64,000 bases of DNA from Pseudomonadota bacterium (GTDB lineage: Bacteria > Myxococcota_A > UBA796 > GCA-2862545), in assembly GCA_023954855.1 (NCBI GenBank), contig JAGSGY010000019.1:17246-81245 (forward strand), in the 5' to 3' direction. The notes under the pieces were generated by a model, which saw nothing but the letters and a program-made list of their open reading frames with translations, was not told the DNA's origin and ran no database searches. Position 1 is the stretch's first letter. Each line of letters begins with the position of its first letter. Position numbers and translations under genes: made by a program. Of this stretch, positions 9,091 through 17,741 are shown in pieces.

Positions 9091-10073
9091 CAGCCCGGGT
9101 CGTTCGGGTTGTAGGCGGCCGGGTCGACCACGAGGCCCGTCTGCCAGGCGGCTTCGGGCGCTGTAGCCACGACGTTCACGCACTCGACCGCACCGTCGGG
9201 GCAAGCCACACACAGGCCTGCAGCGAAGCCACAGATCTGCGCGCTCAAGCGGATGTGCCCACGAATCCGGATGTCTTCCATCTTCGAGGCATCGGCGTTG
9301 AACTTACCGGCGATGTACATGTCGTTGATGATGAAGCCCTGGACATCGAACTCCTGGGGTCCGATCTCGACGACGGGGTTTCCGCTGAAGTCGGCGTCCG
9401 GGTAAGGGTAGACCTGCGCGCAGACGTCCTGCTCCGCTCCGTTGTTTCCGTCGGAGACACCGGTGGCGAGGGTCATGTCGACCTCTTCGTTGGTCGTGTC
9501 GACGTTCTCGGACTCGAGCAACAGGTACTCGATGCCAGCCTGGCCGATGAATTGCGAGGCGCCAGCAGGCTCCACGAAGGTCACCGTGTCGAAGGGGAGC
9601 ACGTAGGTACGGCCCTCGATGGTACCGGGAGTAATCGGAGCGGTCGCGGTGGTGAACCCAACCGTCTCACTGTCGCCACAGGCCGAGACCACGGCCGAGT
9701 ACTGGGTCTCGGTGGCCAGATCGGCGTCGGGCGTGAAGGTGGCGGACATGCCATCACTGGCAAGCGTGGAGGTACCCGCAACCGTGGGGGTGAGGGCGAA
9801 GGAGAAGTCGTCGGATGCAACGGCGGTGGTGAAGGTCGCATGGACCGATGTCGTCACCGAGACCGAGGTGTCGCCGTTGAGCGGCGTCACGCTGTAGATG
9901 GCACAAGCGACCGTACCGGTGTCGGTACCCGTGTCCGTACCGGTGTCCGTGCCGCTATCCGTTCCCGAGTCAGTGCCGCCGGTTCCGCTGTCGCCGCTGT
10001 CGGTGGTGGTCGCGATCGAGCCGCCGCCGCAGGCTGTCAGCAGAGCGAGCAAAAAGATAGAAGTCGTACGCAT
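9087..10073 (-). CDS. Lipoprotein with Ig-like domain, paralogue of its upstream neighbour
   Basis: 328 residues. The ATG at 10073 has a GGAGGA ribosome site upstream. The signal peptide ends in lipobox LLTACGGG, followed by a long Asp/Ser/Gly/Thr linker built from DSGTD and DTGT units (about residues 25-52). Next comes a bacterial Ig-like (SbsA/Big_5-type) domain with the typical phrase SVTPLNGDTSVSV and a FTPDADLATETQYSAVV strand pair. The C-terminal half is shared with the lipoprotein at 10205-11224: an EGRTYVLPFDT segment, a region on what is measured (DVQGFIINDMYIAGKF), then CVACPDGAVECV. It is probably surface-anchored; ligand unknown. Confidence 0.82.
   Translation of the reverse strand: MRTTSIFLLALLTACGGGSIATTTDSGDSGTGGTDSGTDSGTDTGTDTGTDTGTVACAIYSVTPLNGDTSVSVTTSVHATFTTAVASDDFSFALTPTVAGTSTLASDGMSATFTPDADLATETQYSAVVSACGDSETVGFTTATAPITPGTIEGRTYVLPFDTVTFVEPAGASQFIGQAGIEYLLLESENVDTTNEEVDMTLATGVSDGNNGAEQDVCAQVYPYPDADFSGNPVVEIGPQEFDVQGFIINDMYIAGKFNADASKMEDIRIRGHIRLSAQICGFAAGLCVACPDGAVECVNVVATAPEAAWQTGLVVDPAAYNPNDPGC
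9912..10010 (-). repeat. Short tandem repeat coding a DSGTDTG-type linker
   Basis: The DNA repeats a loose 12-18 base unit (variants of gtgtccgtaccg on the + strand) and encodes alternating Asp, Ser or Thr and Gly just after the lipobox of the lipoprotein. Such linkers are common in myxobacterial surface lipoproteins. They are acidic, flexible, and prone to length change by slippage. Confidence 0.75.
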
Positions 10074-10152
10074 AGAGTCCTCCGAGACGCGGCACCGTAC
10101 CCGATCCAAAAGGCCAGCTTCGCAAAAAACCCGTGTCAATGCCCAAACGACA

Positions 10153-10186
10153 AAGGCCGACCGGGGGTTGCCCCCCGGCCGGCCTT
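10153..10186 (-). terminator. Rho-independent terminator of the lipoprotein gene ending at 10205
   Basis: On the minus strand a GC-only hairpin (ggccggccgggggg / cccccggtcggcc, loop about 3 bases) lies 19 bases past the stop codon and is followed by a short T-rich run (tttgtcgttt). It separates the two paralogous lipoprotein genes transcriptionally. Confidence 0.7.
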
Positions 10187-10204
10187 GCGACTCACAGCCT
10201 AAGA

Positions 10205-11224
10205 CTAGGCGGCGTTGCAGTCGTCGTAGCACTCGTCACCGACGTTGGCGCCGTAGGTGGCACACATCTCGGTCTCGGTCTGCGGGGTGATGGTCGTGCT
10301 GGTGGCCTGCGGAGCCGCCAGGTTGTCCACGTACAGCGAGAGGCAGAGCATCTCGCCATCGGGGCACTCTTCGCAGTCGACGCCGATGGAGCCAGCGAGC
10401 TCACAGATGGCATCGGGCTCTCCGCCCTCTTCGACGAGGTCGACGAGGGGACGAGTGTCGATGGAGCCGGCGAGGACGCCACCAGCGATGTAGGTGCCGT
10501 CGGGCGAGAAGGCGCCGGAGACGACGAGGTCATCGATGTCGACCGTGATGCCGCTGACGGTGAAGCTCGTGGTCTGGCCAGTCGCGTCAACCTCGAAGTA
10601 CGGGTTGGCGAAGTCGGCCTCGGGGAAGTCGATCGTCGGGCTGCAGTGGTCCTGCTGCGTGACGGTCGTCTCGTCGGCGAGGGCACCAACCATCTTGATC
10701 TTGGTGTCGGAAGCCGACTCGACCGCGAGGTAGATGGTCACGTCGCCCAGGTACTTGCCGAGAAGGCTACCGATGCCCTCGGGCTGCACGAAGCGGCCCG
10801 ACTCGAGGTCGAGGTCGTAGGAGTTGCCCACGAGATCGCTGACGGTGCCGATGGCCGCGCCAACCTCGGAGGTGGTGAACGTGGTCTCGACGGGACAGGC
10901 GGAGCCATCCTCCCCGGTGTACGTCGTGGTCATCGTGTACTCGGTGGACGAGTCGAGGACGTCGTCGGGAGTGAAGATGACGCGGTCGTCGACGACTTCG
11001 ACGGTGCCGGACACGCCATCGATCTCGATGGTGGCGTCTGCATCGGCGTCGTCAAGGCGAACCTCAACGGAGGTGCGGTAGTAGGCGTTGTTGACGCCGT
11101 CAGCCGGGAACACGTCCTCGACCGAGTTGAAGTCACACGGCGGATCGGCCTCGGGCTCGGGCTCGCCACAGGCGATTACGGAAGTCAGGGCAATAAAGCC
11201 CGAGAGTGCGATGATGCGGTTCAT
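10205..11224 (-). CDS. Lipoprotein with Ig-like domain, paralogue of the downstream gene
   Basis: 339 residues. The start is ATG at 11224 after a GGAGGAG site. The lipobox is TSVIACG, followed by an acidic stretch (EPEPEAD). An Ig-like domain of the Big_5 kind (VFPADGVNNAYYRTSVEV ... VIFTPDDVLDSSTEYT) is followed by a C-terminal half that matches the downstream lipoprotein segment by segment (GNSYDLDLESGRFVQPEG, SFTVSGITVDIDDLVVSGAF, DCEECPDGEMLCL). It lacks the DSGTDTG linker. The C-terminal cysteines are probably disulfide-bonded. The tandem arrangement points to gene duplication. Function unknown. Confidence 0.82.
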   Translation of the reverse strand: MNRIIALSGFIALTSVIACGEPEPEADPPCDFNSVEDVFPADGVNNAYYRTSVEVRLDDADADATIEIDGVSGTVEVVDDRVIFTPDDVLDSSTEYTMTTTYTGEDGSACPVETTFTTSEVGAAIGTVSDLVGNSYDLDLESGRFVQPEGIGSLLGKYLGDVTIYLAVESASDTKIKMVGALADETTVTQQDHCSPTIDFPEADFANPYFEVDATGQTTSFTVSGITVDIDDLVVSGAFSPDGTYIAGGVLAGSIDTRPLVDLVEEGGEPDAICELAGSIGVDCEECPDGEMLCLSLYVDNLAAPQATSTTITPQTETEMCATYGANVGDECYDDCNAA

Positions 11225-11258
11225 GGGTTCTCCTCCACGCGGAAAAATAAGACAGCGT

Positions 11259-11288
11259 TAGGTACCTGCAAAAAGCACCACTTGTCAA
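11259..11288 (-). promoter_or_regulatory. Candidate sigma-70 promoter of the 11224 lipoprotein gene
   Basis: A perfect -35 hexamer TTGACA (11283-11288, minus strand) is 18 bases from TACCTA (11259-11264), a poor -10. The spacer carries a run of five T. A second TTGACA (10134-10139) stands upstream of the paralogous gene in a similar T-rich setting. The -35 is convincing but the -10 is weak. Confidence 0.4.
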
Positions 11289-11352
11289 CGTGGAACGCGC
11301 ATTTATCCGGCGTCAACGTAGACATTTGCGCTGCCGACCAAAGTCGAGCGAC

Positions 11353-12177
11353 CTACTGCTGCGGAGCGCTGGGCGCGCCACCGCCAGGAATGCGGTACGG
11401 CCGCACAAAGACGGCCTCGGCCTCTGGCGCTCCGGGCTCTCCTTCTAGGGCACGCTCGAGACGGCCGAGAGCCTGGCTTCCAGCAAAGTCTTCGGCCAAT
11501 CGATCGCGAACGCCTTCGGCCTCCGAGACCATGCCCCACGCGTGATAGGCCTCGCCGAGCAGCGACAGCGCCGTGGGCACATGCTTGGAATCCGGGTAGC
11601 GCGACACCAGGCCGGACGTCCGGCCCTGCACGGCGGGCCACGCGGACTCGCGGGCGTAAAAGCGTGCGACGAACAGCTCCTTCGCGGCCAGGCGGTCGCG
11701 CGAAGTCTGGATCAGCTCCTCGACCTCCTCGCGATGCTCAGAGTCCGGGAAGCGAACGCCAAAACTGGCCCAGGTCGACAGGGCGGCCCGCGTCGAGCTC
11801 TGGTCGCGACCGGCGTACTTCGAGGCGCGCTTGTAGGTCGACATCCCTAGGCGGAAGGTCACGTAGTGCACGCGATCATGCCGAGGGTGAAGCCGGATGA
11901 AGTCCTGGTACGCGAGCTTCGCCTGCTCGTGATCGCCCTTGCGGTAGTAGAGATCGGCGATCTCGAGCTCGGCCAACACGCTGACCGGGTCGTCGCGGTG
12001 GTAGTTCCGCACCCGGTTCAGATCCTCGAGCGCCTTCGTGTAGTAGCCGCGCTTCGCAAAGCGCTTGCCACGCTCGAAGCGCTGGTTGGCAGACATGTCG
12101 TCATCCTTCGGACCTGCGAGGGCCGGCTGGCTGACGAGAGAAAAGGCGAGGGCCATAGCGATGAGGACACGATGCAA
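11353..12177 (-). CDS. BamD-like outer-membrane assembly protein
   Basis: 274 residues if translation begins at TTG 12177, which has a GGAG site 8 bases upstream and places the signal peptide at the very N-terminus; a GTG at 12225 would add 16 unlikely residues. The protein follows E. coli BamD along its length through tetratricopeptide-like repeats: RGYYTKALEDLNRV, YVTFRLGMSTYKRA, TRAALSTWASFGVRFPDSEH, ELFVARFYARESAWPAV and SRYPDSKHVPTALSLL. BamD normally carries a lipid on an N-terminal cysteine. Here the signal peptide ends SQPALAG with no lipobox cysteine, so the product would be a soluble periplasmic protein. It may be a BamD paralogue and not the Bam subunit itself. Confidence 0.8.
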   Translation of the reverse strand: MHRVLIAMALAFSLVSQPALAGPKDDDMSANQRFERGKRFAKRGYYTKALEDLNRVRNYHRDDPVSVLAELEIADLYYRKGDHEQAKLAYQDFIRLHPRHDRVHYVTFRLGMSTYKRASKYAGRDQSSTRAALSTWASFGVRFPDSEHREEVEELIQTSRDRLAAKELFVARFYARESAWPAVQGRTSGLVSRYPDSKHVPTALSLLGEAYHAWGMVSEAEGVRDRLAEDFAGSQALGRLERALEGEPGAPEAEAVFVRPYRIPGGGAPSAPQQ

Positions 12178-12291
12178 AGGACATCTCCGCGGCCCTTGCG
12201 TGTAGCCGGGCAGAGAACCCTTCACAAGGGGGGTTGTCGCTCGCCGACTTCGTACCTACATCCCCGCGACCGCTACACCGTGGAGCACACC

Positions 12292-12552
12292 GTGGCAGAC
12301 AACGCCGACCTTCCCATGACCTTTGGTTCCTTCGTCATTACGCTCGCGAGCTCGACGATGCTGCACCTCGGTGAAATCGCCGACCCGTCCACGGGTGACA
12401 AGGTCGTCGATCTCGCCATGGCCAAGAACACCATCGACCTGCTCGGCATCCTTCAAGAGAAGACGGCCGGGAACCTCGACGGCGAAGAGCGCCAGCTCCT
12501 CGAGACGCTGCTCTCCGATCTGCGCCTCAAGTACGTGGCCGCGACAAAGTAG
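12292..12552 (+). CDS. DUF1844 family small protein
   Basis: 86 residues. GTG at 12292 is chosen because GGAG lies 6 bases upstream; GTG at 12280 is possible. The sequence is all-helical and matches the DUF1844 family: MTFGSFVITLASSTMLHLGE, then AMAKNTIDLLGILQEKT and LDGEERQLLETLLSDLRLKY. DUF1844 proteins are widespread in Myxococcota, Acidobacteria and Planctomycetes and have no established function. It stands alone between a divergent BamD-like gene and the glutamate-synthase-like gene 39 bases downstream, with which it may be co-transcribed. Confidence 0.82.
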   Translation: MADNADLPMTFGSFVITLASSTMLHLGEIADPSTGDKVVDLAMAKNTIDLLGILQEKTAGNLDGEERQLLETLLSDLRLKYVAATK

Positions 12553-12591
12553 CTTCCAGCTGCTGTACCATCGGGTCCTTCGGAGGATTCG

Positions 12592-14121
12592 ATGGATTGG
12601 ATGGCTGCCCACCCGCTGCTCACGGCCCTTGCCGTGCTCGTCGGGCTGCTCGCGCTGGTGTTTGTCTATGACGTCACCCAGCGCAGCCACGCCATCATGC
12701 ACAACTTCCCAGTAGTCGGGCACCTTCGGTACATCCTCGAGAAGATCGGCCCCGAGCTCCGCCAATATTGGGTGGCTACCGACAAAGAGGAACTGCCCTT
12801 CAATCGAAACGAACGCGCGTGGGTGTACCAGTCCGCGAAAGGCCTGAAGAACGACTTCGGCTTTGGTACTTCCGAGCAGATCTACACGATCGGCTACCCG
12901 ATCCTGAAGCACGCGATGTTTCCGTATGAGCCGCCCAACAAGTACGACACTGGCTTCGATGCTTCCTACGCGCCGTGCCTGAAGGTCATGGGCGCTTCCC
13001 ACAACCGGCGCCGCCCCTTTCGTCCGCCGAGCCTGGTGAACATCTCGGCCATGAGCTTCGGCAGCCTCGGCGAGCGCGCCATTCAGGCTCTCAACCAGGG
13101 CGCCCAGCGCGGCGGCTGCTACCACAACACTGGCGAGGGCGGTGTGTCGTCACACCATCGACAGGGCGGAGATCTGATGTGGCAGCTCGGCACCGGCTAC
13201 TTCGGCGCACGTGACGAGAACGGGAGCTTTTGTCTGGATGCCTTGGCCGAGGAGTGCGAGCGTACTCCGCAGATTCGGTCGATCGAGATCAAGCTCTCGC
13301 AGGGGGCCAAGCCCGGCAAGGGTGGCATCCTGCCCGGCAAGAAAGTCACGCCGGAGATCGCCGCGATCCGAAAGGTCCCCGTTGGAGAGACCGTGCACTC
13401 CCCTGCTCGCCACGCGGAGTTCCACGATGTCGACTCGCTCATCGACTTCGTCGAGCGCATCGCCGATCGCAGTGGCCTACCGGTAGGCATCAAGTCGGCG
13501 GTGGGCGAGCTCGACTTCTGGACCAAGCTTGCAGAGCGCATGCGCGAGCGTGGAGAAGGCCCCGATTTCATCACGATCGACGGCGGAGAAGGCGGAACGG
13601 GTGCAGCTCCCCTCACCTTCAGCGACCACGTGTCGTTGCCCTTCAAGGTCGGCTTCTCGCGGGTGTATCCGATCTTTCAGCACGCCGGCATCTCAAGCGA
13701 CATCGTGTGGATCGGCTCTGGCAAGCTGGGTTTTCCGGACCGCGCTGCCGTCGCGCTGGCCATGGGCTGCGATGTGATCCACGTCGCGCGCGAGGCGATG
13801 CTCTCGATCGGCTGCATTCAAGCGCAGAAGTGCCAGACCGGAAAGTGCCCGGCTGGGGTCGCGACCCATGACAAGTGGCTTCAGGCTGGACTCGATGTCG
13901 ACTTGAAGGCCGCTCGCTTCTGCCGATATGTGCGCACCCTGCGAAAGGAGCTCAACGCCCTCGCCAACGCCGCCGGCTACGCCCATCCTGCACAGCTCGG
14001 CGGGGACGACATCGAGTTCTCAAGCGGCGTCAACAAGTTCAGCACGCTGGCGGACATCCTCAAATACCACTCCGACCCCGTGACTTTCTCGAAGATCGAG
14101 GACTACCCGCTCCTTCCCTGA
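12592..14121 (+). CDS. FMN-binding glutamate synthase-family protein
   Basis: 509 residues; the ATG at 12592 follows a GGAGG site. One membrane helix (about residues 6-25) anchors a GltB-like alpha/beta barrel in the cytoplasm. The FMN barrel motifs are NISAMSFGSLGERAIQALN, the EIKLSQGAKPGKGG loop, and TIDGGEGGTGAAP. An iron-sulfur type cysteine cluster follows in CIQAQKCQTGKCPAGVAT. The protein corresponds to the synthase domain only; there is no glutaminase domain, so glutamine amidotransfer cannot be assumed. Proteins of this single-domain type are common but their reaction is usually unassigned. Confidence 0.88.
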   Translation: MDWMAAHPLLTALAVLVGLLALVFVYDVTQRSHAIMHNFPVVGHLRYILEKIGPELRQYWVATDKEELPFNRNERAWVYQSAKGLKNDFGFGTSEQIYTIGYPILKHAMFPYEPPNKYDTGFDASYAPCLKVMGASHNRRRPFRPPSLVNISAMSFGSLGERAIQALNQGAQRGGCYHNTGEGGVSSHHRQGGDLMWQLGTGYFGARDENGSFCLDALAEECERTPQIRSIEIKLSQGAKPGKGGILPGKKVTPEIAAIRKVPVGETVHSPARHAEFHDVDSLIDFVERIADRSGLPVGIKSAVGELDFWTKLAERMRERGEGPDFITIDGGEGGTGAAPLTFSDHVSLPFKVGFSRVYPIFQHAGISSDIVWIGSGKLGFPDRAAVALAMGCDVIHVAREAMLSIGCIQAQKCQTGKCPAGVATHDKWLQAGLDVDLKAARFCRYVRTLRKELNALANAAGYAHPAQLGGDDIEFSSGVNKFSTLADILKYHSDPVTFSKIEDYPLLP

Positions 14122-14172
14122 AACACGAAGGGCCCCGCATCTGCGAAGCCCTTGCGTCGAGTCGACGAGGAC

Positions 14173-14940
14173 TCAGATGGTGAGACCACCGTCGACATCG
14201 ATGCAGCGTCCGGTGAAGTAGTCGCACTCGACGATGAACTTCACGGCCTGGTAGACCTCGTGGGGCTCAGCAGCGCGACGCAGCGGAACCGCCTTGAGCA
14301 TGCCCTCGAGCACCTCGGGGCGCATGCCCTGAAGGATGGGCGTGTTCACGAAGCCAGGGGCGATGGCGCCCGTGCGGATACCGTAGCGACCGAGCTCTTG
14401 GGCCCAGAGCTTGGTGTCTGCGACGAGACCGGCCTTGGCCGCCGAGTAGTTGGTCTGACCCGGGTTGCCGTGGCGGGCGACCGAGCTGATGTTCACGACC
14501 ACGGAGCCCTTGGTGCCCGTCTCGAGCATCTTCGCCGCGAACTCGCGCGTGCACAGGAACGGGCCGGTCAGGTCGACGTTGATGACCATGTTCCAGTTCT
14601 TCAGGCTCATCTTCTTGATGGCGCCCGTCTCGCGGTCCTTCTTGACCAGCAGGCCGTCGCGGAAGATGCCCGCGTTGTTCACCAGGCCGTTCAGACCACC
14701 CAAGGCCTCGTGCGCGTCCGAGATCAGCTTGATGACGTCATCTTCGTCCGCGACGTTCGCGGTGAAGCCCACGACCTTGCCGGGAAGATCGGCGGCCTCG
14801 GCCTCGACAGCGCGAATGCCCTCTTCGGAGAGATCGCAGAAGGCGACGTCCGCGCCATCCTTGGCGAGGTTGAGGACGAAGGCGCGACCCATACCGGAGG
14901 CGCCGCCGGTGACGAGGATCTTGGCGGAGTTGAGGTCCAT
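14173..14940 (-). CDS. Short-chain dehydrogenase/reductase
   Basis: 255 residues starting at ATG 14940 behind an AGGAG site. It is a classical SDR: cofactor motif TGGASGMGRA, the NNAG motif in LVNNAGIF, and the catalytic Ser-Tyr-Lys in NISSVARHGNPGQTNYSAAK. An acidic residue in the second strand (CDLSEEG) favours NAD over NADP. It resembles 3-hydroxyacyl-CoA dehydrogenase/FabG-like members. A 16-residue insertion around VKKDRETGAIKKMS after the NNAG strand is typical of the HSD10-like group. Substrate unknown, probably an acyl thioester. Confidence 0.88.
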   Translation of the reverse strand: MDLNSAKILVTGGASGMGRAFVLNLAKDGADVAFCDLSEEGIRAVEAEAADLPGKVVGFTANVADEDDVIKLISDAHEALGGLNGLVNNAGIFRDGLLVKKDRETGAIKKMSLKNWNMVINVDLTGPFLCTREFAAKMLETGTKGSVVVNISSVARHGNPGQTNYSAAKAGLVADTKLWAQELGRYGIRTGAIAPGFVNTPILQGMRPEVLEGMLKAVPLRRAAEPHEVYQAVKFIVECDYFTGRCIDVDGGLTI

Positions 14941-15010
14941 GAAGGCTCCTGAAGGAGAGAGTGGCCGACCGAGGTAACCTGCCGAATCCCTCCCGTCCCC
15001 AGGAGTGCGC

Positions 15011-15661
15011 ATGCCGGCACCGCTGCGGTTCCACTTCGACTTCATCTCGCCCTATGCCTACCTCTGCTGGGGTCAGATTCACGCTCTCGCCGAGCGCCAC
15101 GGACGCACCGTCGAGCCGGTCCCTGTGCTGTTTGCGGCGCTGTTGAACCATTGGGGACACCGAGGACCGGCGGAGATCCCACCGAAGAAGATCTACGTGT
15201 TCAAGGACGTCGTCCGCGTCGCTGCCCGACTCGACGTTCCGATCGCCCCACCCGCCTCTCATCCCTTTCACCCAGTGCTACCGCTTCGCGTGGCTTGCGT
15301 TCCTCTGCCCGCGGATGACAAGCGCCGGCTCGTCGATGCCCTCTGGCACGCGGTCTGGGGCGGAGGCGGCGGCCTCGACACCCCCGAGGCGATCGCTTCC
15401 GCCATCGTTCGGGCAGGACTGGAGCCGAACGACATTCTCCATGCCGCGGTTCTGCCAGAGAACAAGGCTCGCCTTCGCGCGCACACCGACGCGGCCGTGA
15501 AGGCTGGGATGTGGGGGGTGCCGACCATCGACGCGGACGGTGAACTGTTCTGGGGCCTCGACAGCCTTCCGCACCTCGACGCGGCCCTGCGTGGCGAAGA
15601 TCCCGTCACCTCCGAGGTGATCGATGCATGGAAGACCGTGACATCGACCGCCGAGCGGTGA
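15011..15661 (+). CDS. DsbA-fold isomerase of the 2-hydroxychromene-2-carboxylate isomerase family
   Basis: 216 residues with ATG at 15011 and AGGAG (15001-15005). The thioredoxin-like start FHFDFISPYAYL with Ser-Pro-Tyr in place of CxxC is the hallmark of the HCCA isomerase/GST-kappa family, which uses glutathione. Later blocks are AALLNHWGHRGPAEIPPKK and the C-terminal GMWGVPTIDADGELFWG with the cis-proline. In naphthalene degraders this enzyme isomerises 2-hydroxychromene-2-carboxylate, but no aromatic-degradation genes are nearby, so a general glutathione-dependent role is more likely. Confidence 0.88.
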   Translation: MPAPLRFHFDFISPYAYLCWGQIHALAERHGRTVEPVPVLFAALLNHWGHRGPAEIPPKKIYVFKDVVRVAARLDVPIAPPASHPFHPVLPLRVACVPLPADDKRRLVDALWHAVWGGGGGLDTPEAIASAIVRAGLEPNDILHAAVLPENKARLRAHTDAAVKAGMWGVPTIDADGELFWGLDSLPHLDAALRGEDPVTSEVIDAWKTVTSTAER

Positions 15662-15758
15662 GTCGCGTTCGTCGACAAGCTGCAAAGCACTGACAAGGCC
15701 ATGCAAAGCGGGGAACGCAACCGTGAAGCCCCGGTCGGCATGAGGACCAGGAGGTCCC

Positions 15759-17741
15759 TTGCTCACTCTCGCCCTGCTCTTCAGCCCCGTCGCCCACGCC
15801 CAAGAGGTGCTCCCCGTCGAGCGCATTCGCTTCTACGAGACGGGCGTCGCCTGGTTCGAGCGTGCCGGCAACGTGCAAGACACCACCCGGCTCCCGGTCC
15901 CGACCTCCCACCTCGACGATGCCCTGAAGTCCCTGGTCGTGCTCGGCGGGGACGTCGATGTGGGGGCGATCACCTTTCCAAGCTCCCCCGGTGAAGATGC
16001 GGCGCGGGTGTCGGCCGGCCTCGACGGTAACGACCGAGTCAGCTTCGACGAAGCGCTACGCGCCCTGCTCGGCGTGGACGTGGTGATCACCGGCAACAAG
16101 GGGACCGTACGCGGTGCCTTGCTCGACGTCGAGAAGCTCCCGAACCCACCACCTCCAAAGGATGGGCCCCAGACCGTGTTGCGGCCCGAGTTCGCCCTCA
16201 CCGTCCTCGATGAGGCCGGGACGCTCCGTCGCATCGACACCCAAGACATTGACGCCGTGAAGAGTGACGAGAGCGCGGTGACCTCGCGCCTGGACACTGC
16301 CGCACGAACGCTGAGCCGCACCCGTGCCCAAGCCGGAAGCGCTCTAGGCCTTCAGCTCGCCGAAGGCGGGGACCTCGCCCTCGGGTACCTGACCGAAGCC
16401 GCCGTGTGGCGCGTGTCCTACCGCGTGCTGCAAGGACCAAGCGAAGCCACGCTGCAGGCCTGGGCCCTGATCCACAACGACACCGACGAAGGCTGGGAGA
16501 ACATCCACGTGGAGCTCGCAAACGGGGAGCCGGACTCGTTTCTCTACCCGCTCGCGGCCCCTCGGTACGCCGAGCGGCCGCTTGAGACGCCCGACCGCTA
16601 CATGTCGACCGTGCCCCAGCTGGCCGCAGAGACTCCAGACGACATGTGGACGGGGAGCGAGAGCTACGGGTCCGGCGGCTTCGGCGCCGTGGGCCACGGA
16701 TACGGCGGCGGCGGGTCAAGCCTGAGCATGGGGTCAGTCGGGAGTGCGAGCATCGCTGCGGCGCTGAAGGAAGCCGAGCCCGTGCAGACACCGACGCAGT
16801 TCGTGTACCGGGTGGCCCGCCCCCTCGACCTGCAGCCTCACCACTCGGCCCTCGTGCCTCTGGTCCATCAAGCCGTCCCGACCGAGCGTGCCGTGACCTT
16901 CACGCCTCACGCAAGAGAGCCCCGGTCTGGCTTGTGGCTCGAGAATGGGACCGACCGAACCCTCCCGGCTGGTGTCGTGTCCGTCCTCGAGGCCGGTGGA
17001 CTCGCGGGTGAGGCCCGACTCCAGCGCCTCAAGCCTGACGAGACCCAGATGCTGTTGATCGGCAACGAGCTCGACCTCGAGGTCGACCGTAGCAGCACCC
17101 AAGATCCCTTCGCCTACAGCCAGTTCAGCTTTCGCGGCGGACAGGTCCGACTCGAGGGAGAGCAGACCCATCACAGCGAGTTCGTTGTCCACAACCGCAG
17201 CGGGCGCGAGCGCTCGGTGTGGTTCGCGATGGAGCTTGGCCCACGTGCCGAGGTCAACAAGGACGTTCGGACCGAGATCGACCCTCACCGGGGCTGGACC
17301 TACGCCATCTTCGACGCGAGCGCCGGCGACTCGACCTCGGCCGTGGCGTGGTCCGAGCGTAGCGTGCAGCACCACGCCGCCGAGTCCCTGGCGGCAGACA
17401 CCTACCTGGAGCTCGGCGAGTCCGGCGTGGCCGAGGCAGTCCTCATGCGGGCGGCAGCGAAGCAGCGCGATGCGATCGACGACGCGAGAGCCGCTCAGCA
17501 AGAGCACGAGGCCCGGCGGCAGAGGGCCGAGAGTCAGTTGCAGGGCCTACGTGCCGACCTGGAGGCGGCCGCCGGAGGCGACGGGACGACCTCGCTCGCC
17601 CGACGCAGTGCCGCCGTCGAGTCTGAACTCCGCCAGCTGGCAGAGCGGGACGCCGCCGTGCAGGCCGAGATCGACGAAGCGATCGCCGAGCTCTACTCGA
17701 TCCTCGGCGGCCACATGCAGCAGACCGCGCAGATGCCCTAG
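15759..17741 (+). CDS. DUF4139 domain-containing secreted protein
   Basis: 660 residues from TTG 15759, directly behind an AGGAGG site (15748-15753). The signal peptide ends at AHAQE. The N-terminal part (VERIRFYETGVAWFERAG) and the middle (VSYRVLQ ... QAWALIHNDTDEGWENIHVEL) match the DUF4139 architecture of beta-sandwich proteins found in many bacteria. A Gly-rich loop (YGSGGFGAVGHGYGGGG, about residues 305-325) interrupts it. The C-terminus is a coiled coil (about 570-640). It is probably periplasmic or surface exposed; no reaction is known. Its stop overlaps the stop of alaS by four bases (CTAG). Confidence 0.8.
   Translation: MLTLALLFSPVAHAQEVLPVERIRFYETGVAWFERAGNVQDTTRLPVPTSHLDDALKSLVVLGGDVDVGAITFPSSPGEDAARVSAGLDGNDRVSFDEALRALLGVDVVITGNKGTVRGALLDVEKLPNPPPPKDGPQTVLRPEFALTVLDEAGTLRRIDTQDIDAVKSDESAVTSRLDTAARTLSRTRAQAGSALGLQLAEGGDLALGYLTEAAVWRVSYRVLQGPSEATLQAWALIHNDTDEGWENIHVELANGEPDSFLYPLAAPRYAERPLETPDRYMSTVPQLAAETPDDMWTGSESYGSGGFGAVGHGYGGGGSSLSMGSVGSASIAAALKEAEPVQTPTQFVYRVARPLDLQPHHSALVPLVHQAVPTERAVTFTPHAREPRSGLWLENGTDRTLPAGVVSVLEAGGLAGEARLQRLKPDETQMLLIGNELDLEVDRSSTQDPFAYSQFSFRGGQVRLEGEQTHHSEFVVHNRSGRERSVWFAMELGPRAEVNKDVRTEIDPHRGWTYAIFDASAGDSTSAVAWSERSVQHHAAESLAADTYLELGESGVAEAVLMRAAAKQRDAIDDARAAQQEHEARRQRAESQLQGLRADLEAAAGGDGTTSLARRSAAVESELRQLAERDAAVQAEIDEAIAELYSILGGHMQQTAQMP

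Noticed and set aside
14122..14172. Imperfect AAGGGC/GCCCTT hairpin between the glutamate synthase-like gene and the SDR
   Set aside because: Stem is short with a 13-base loop and no T tract.
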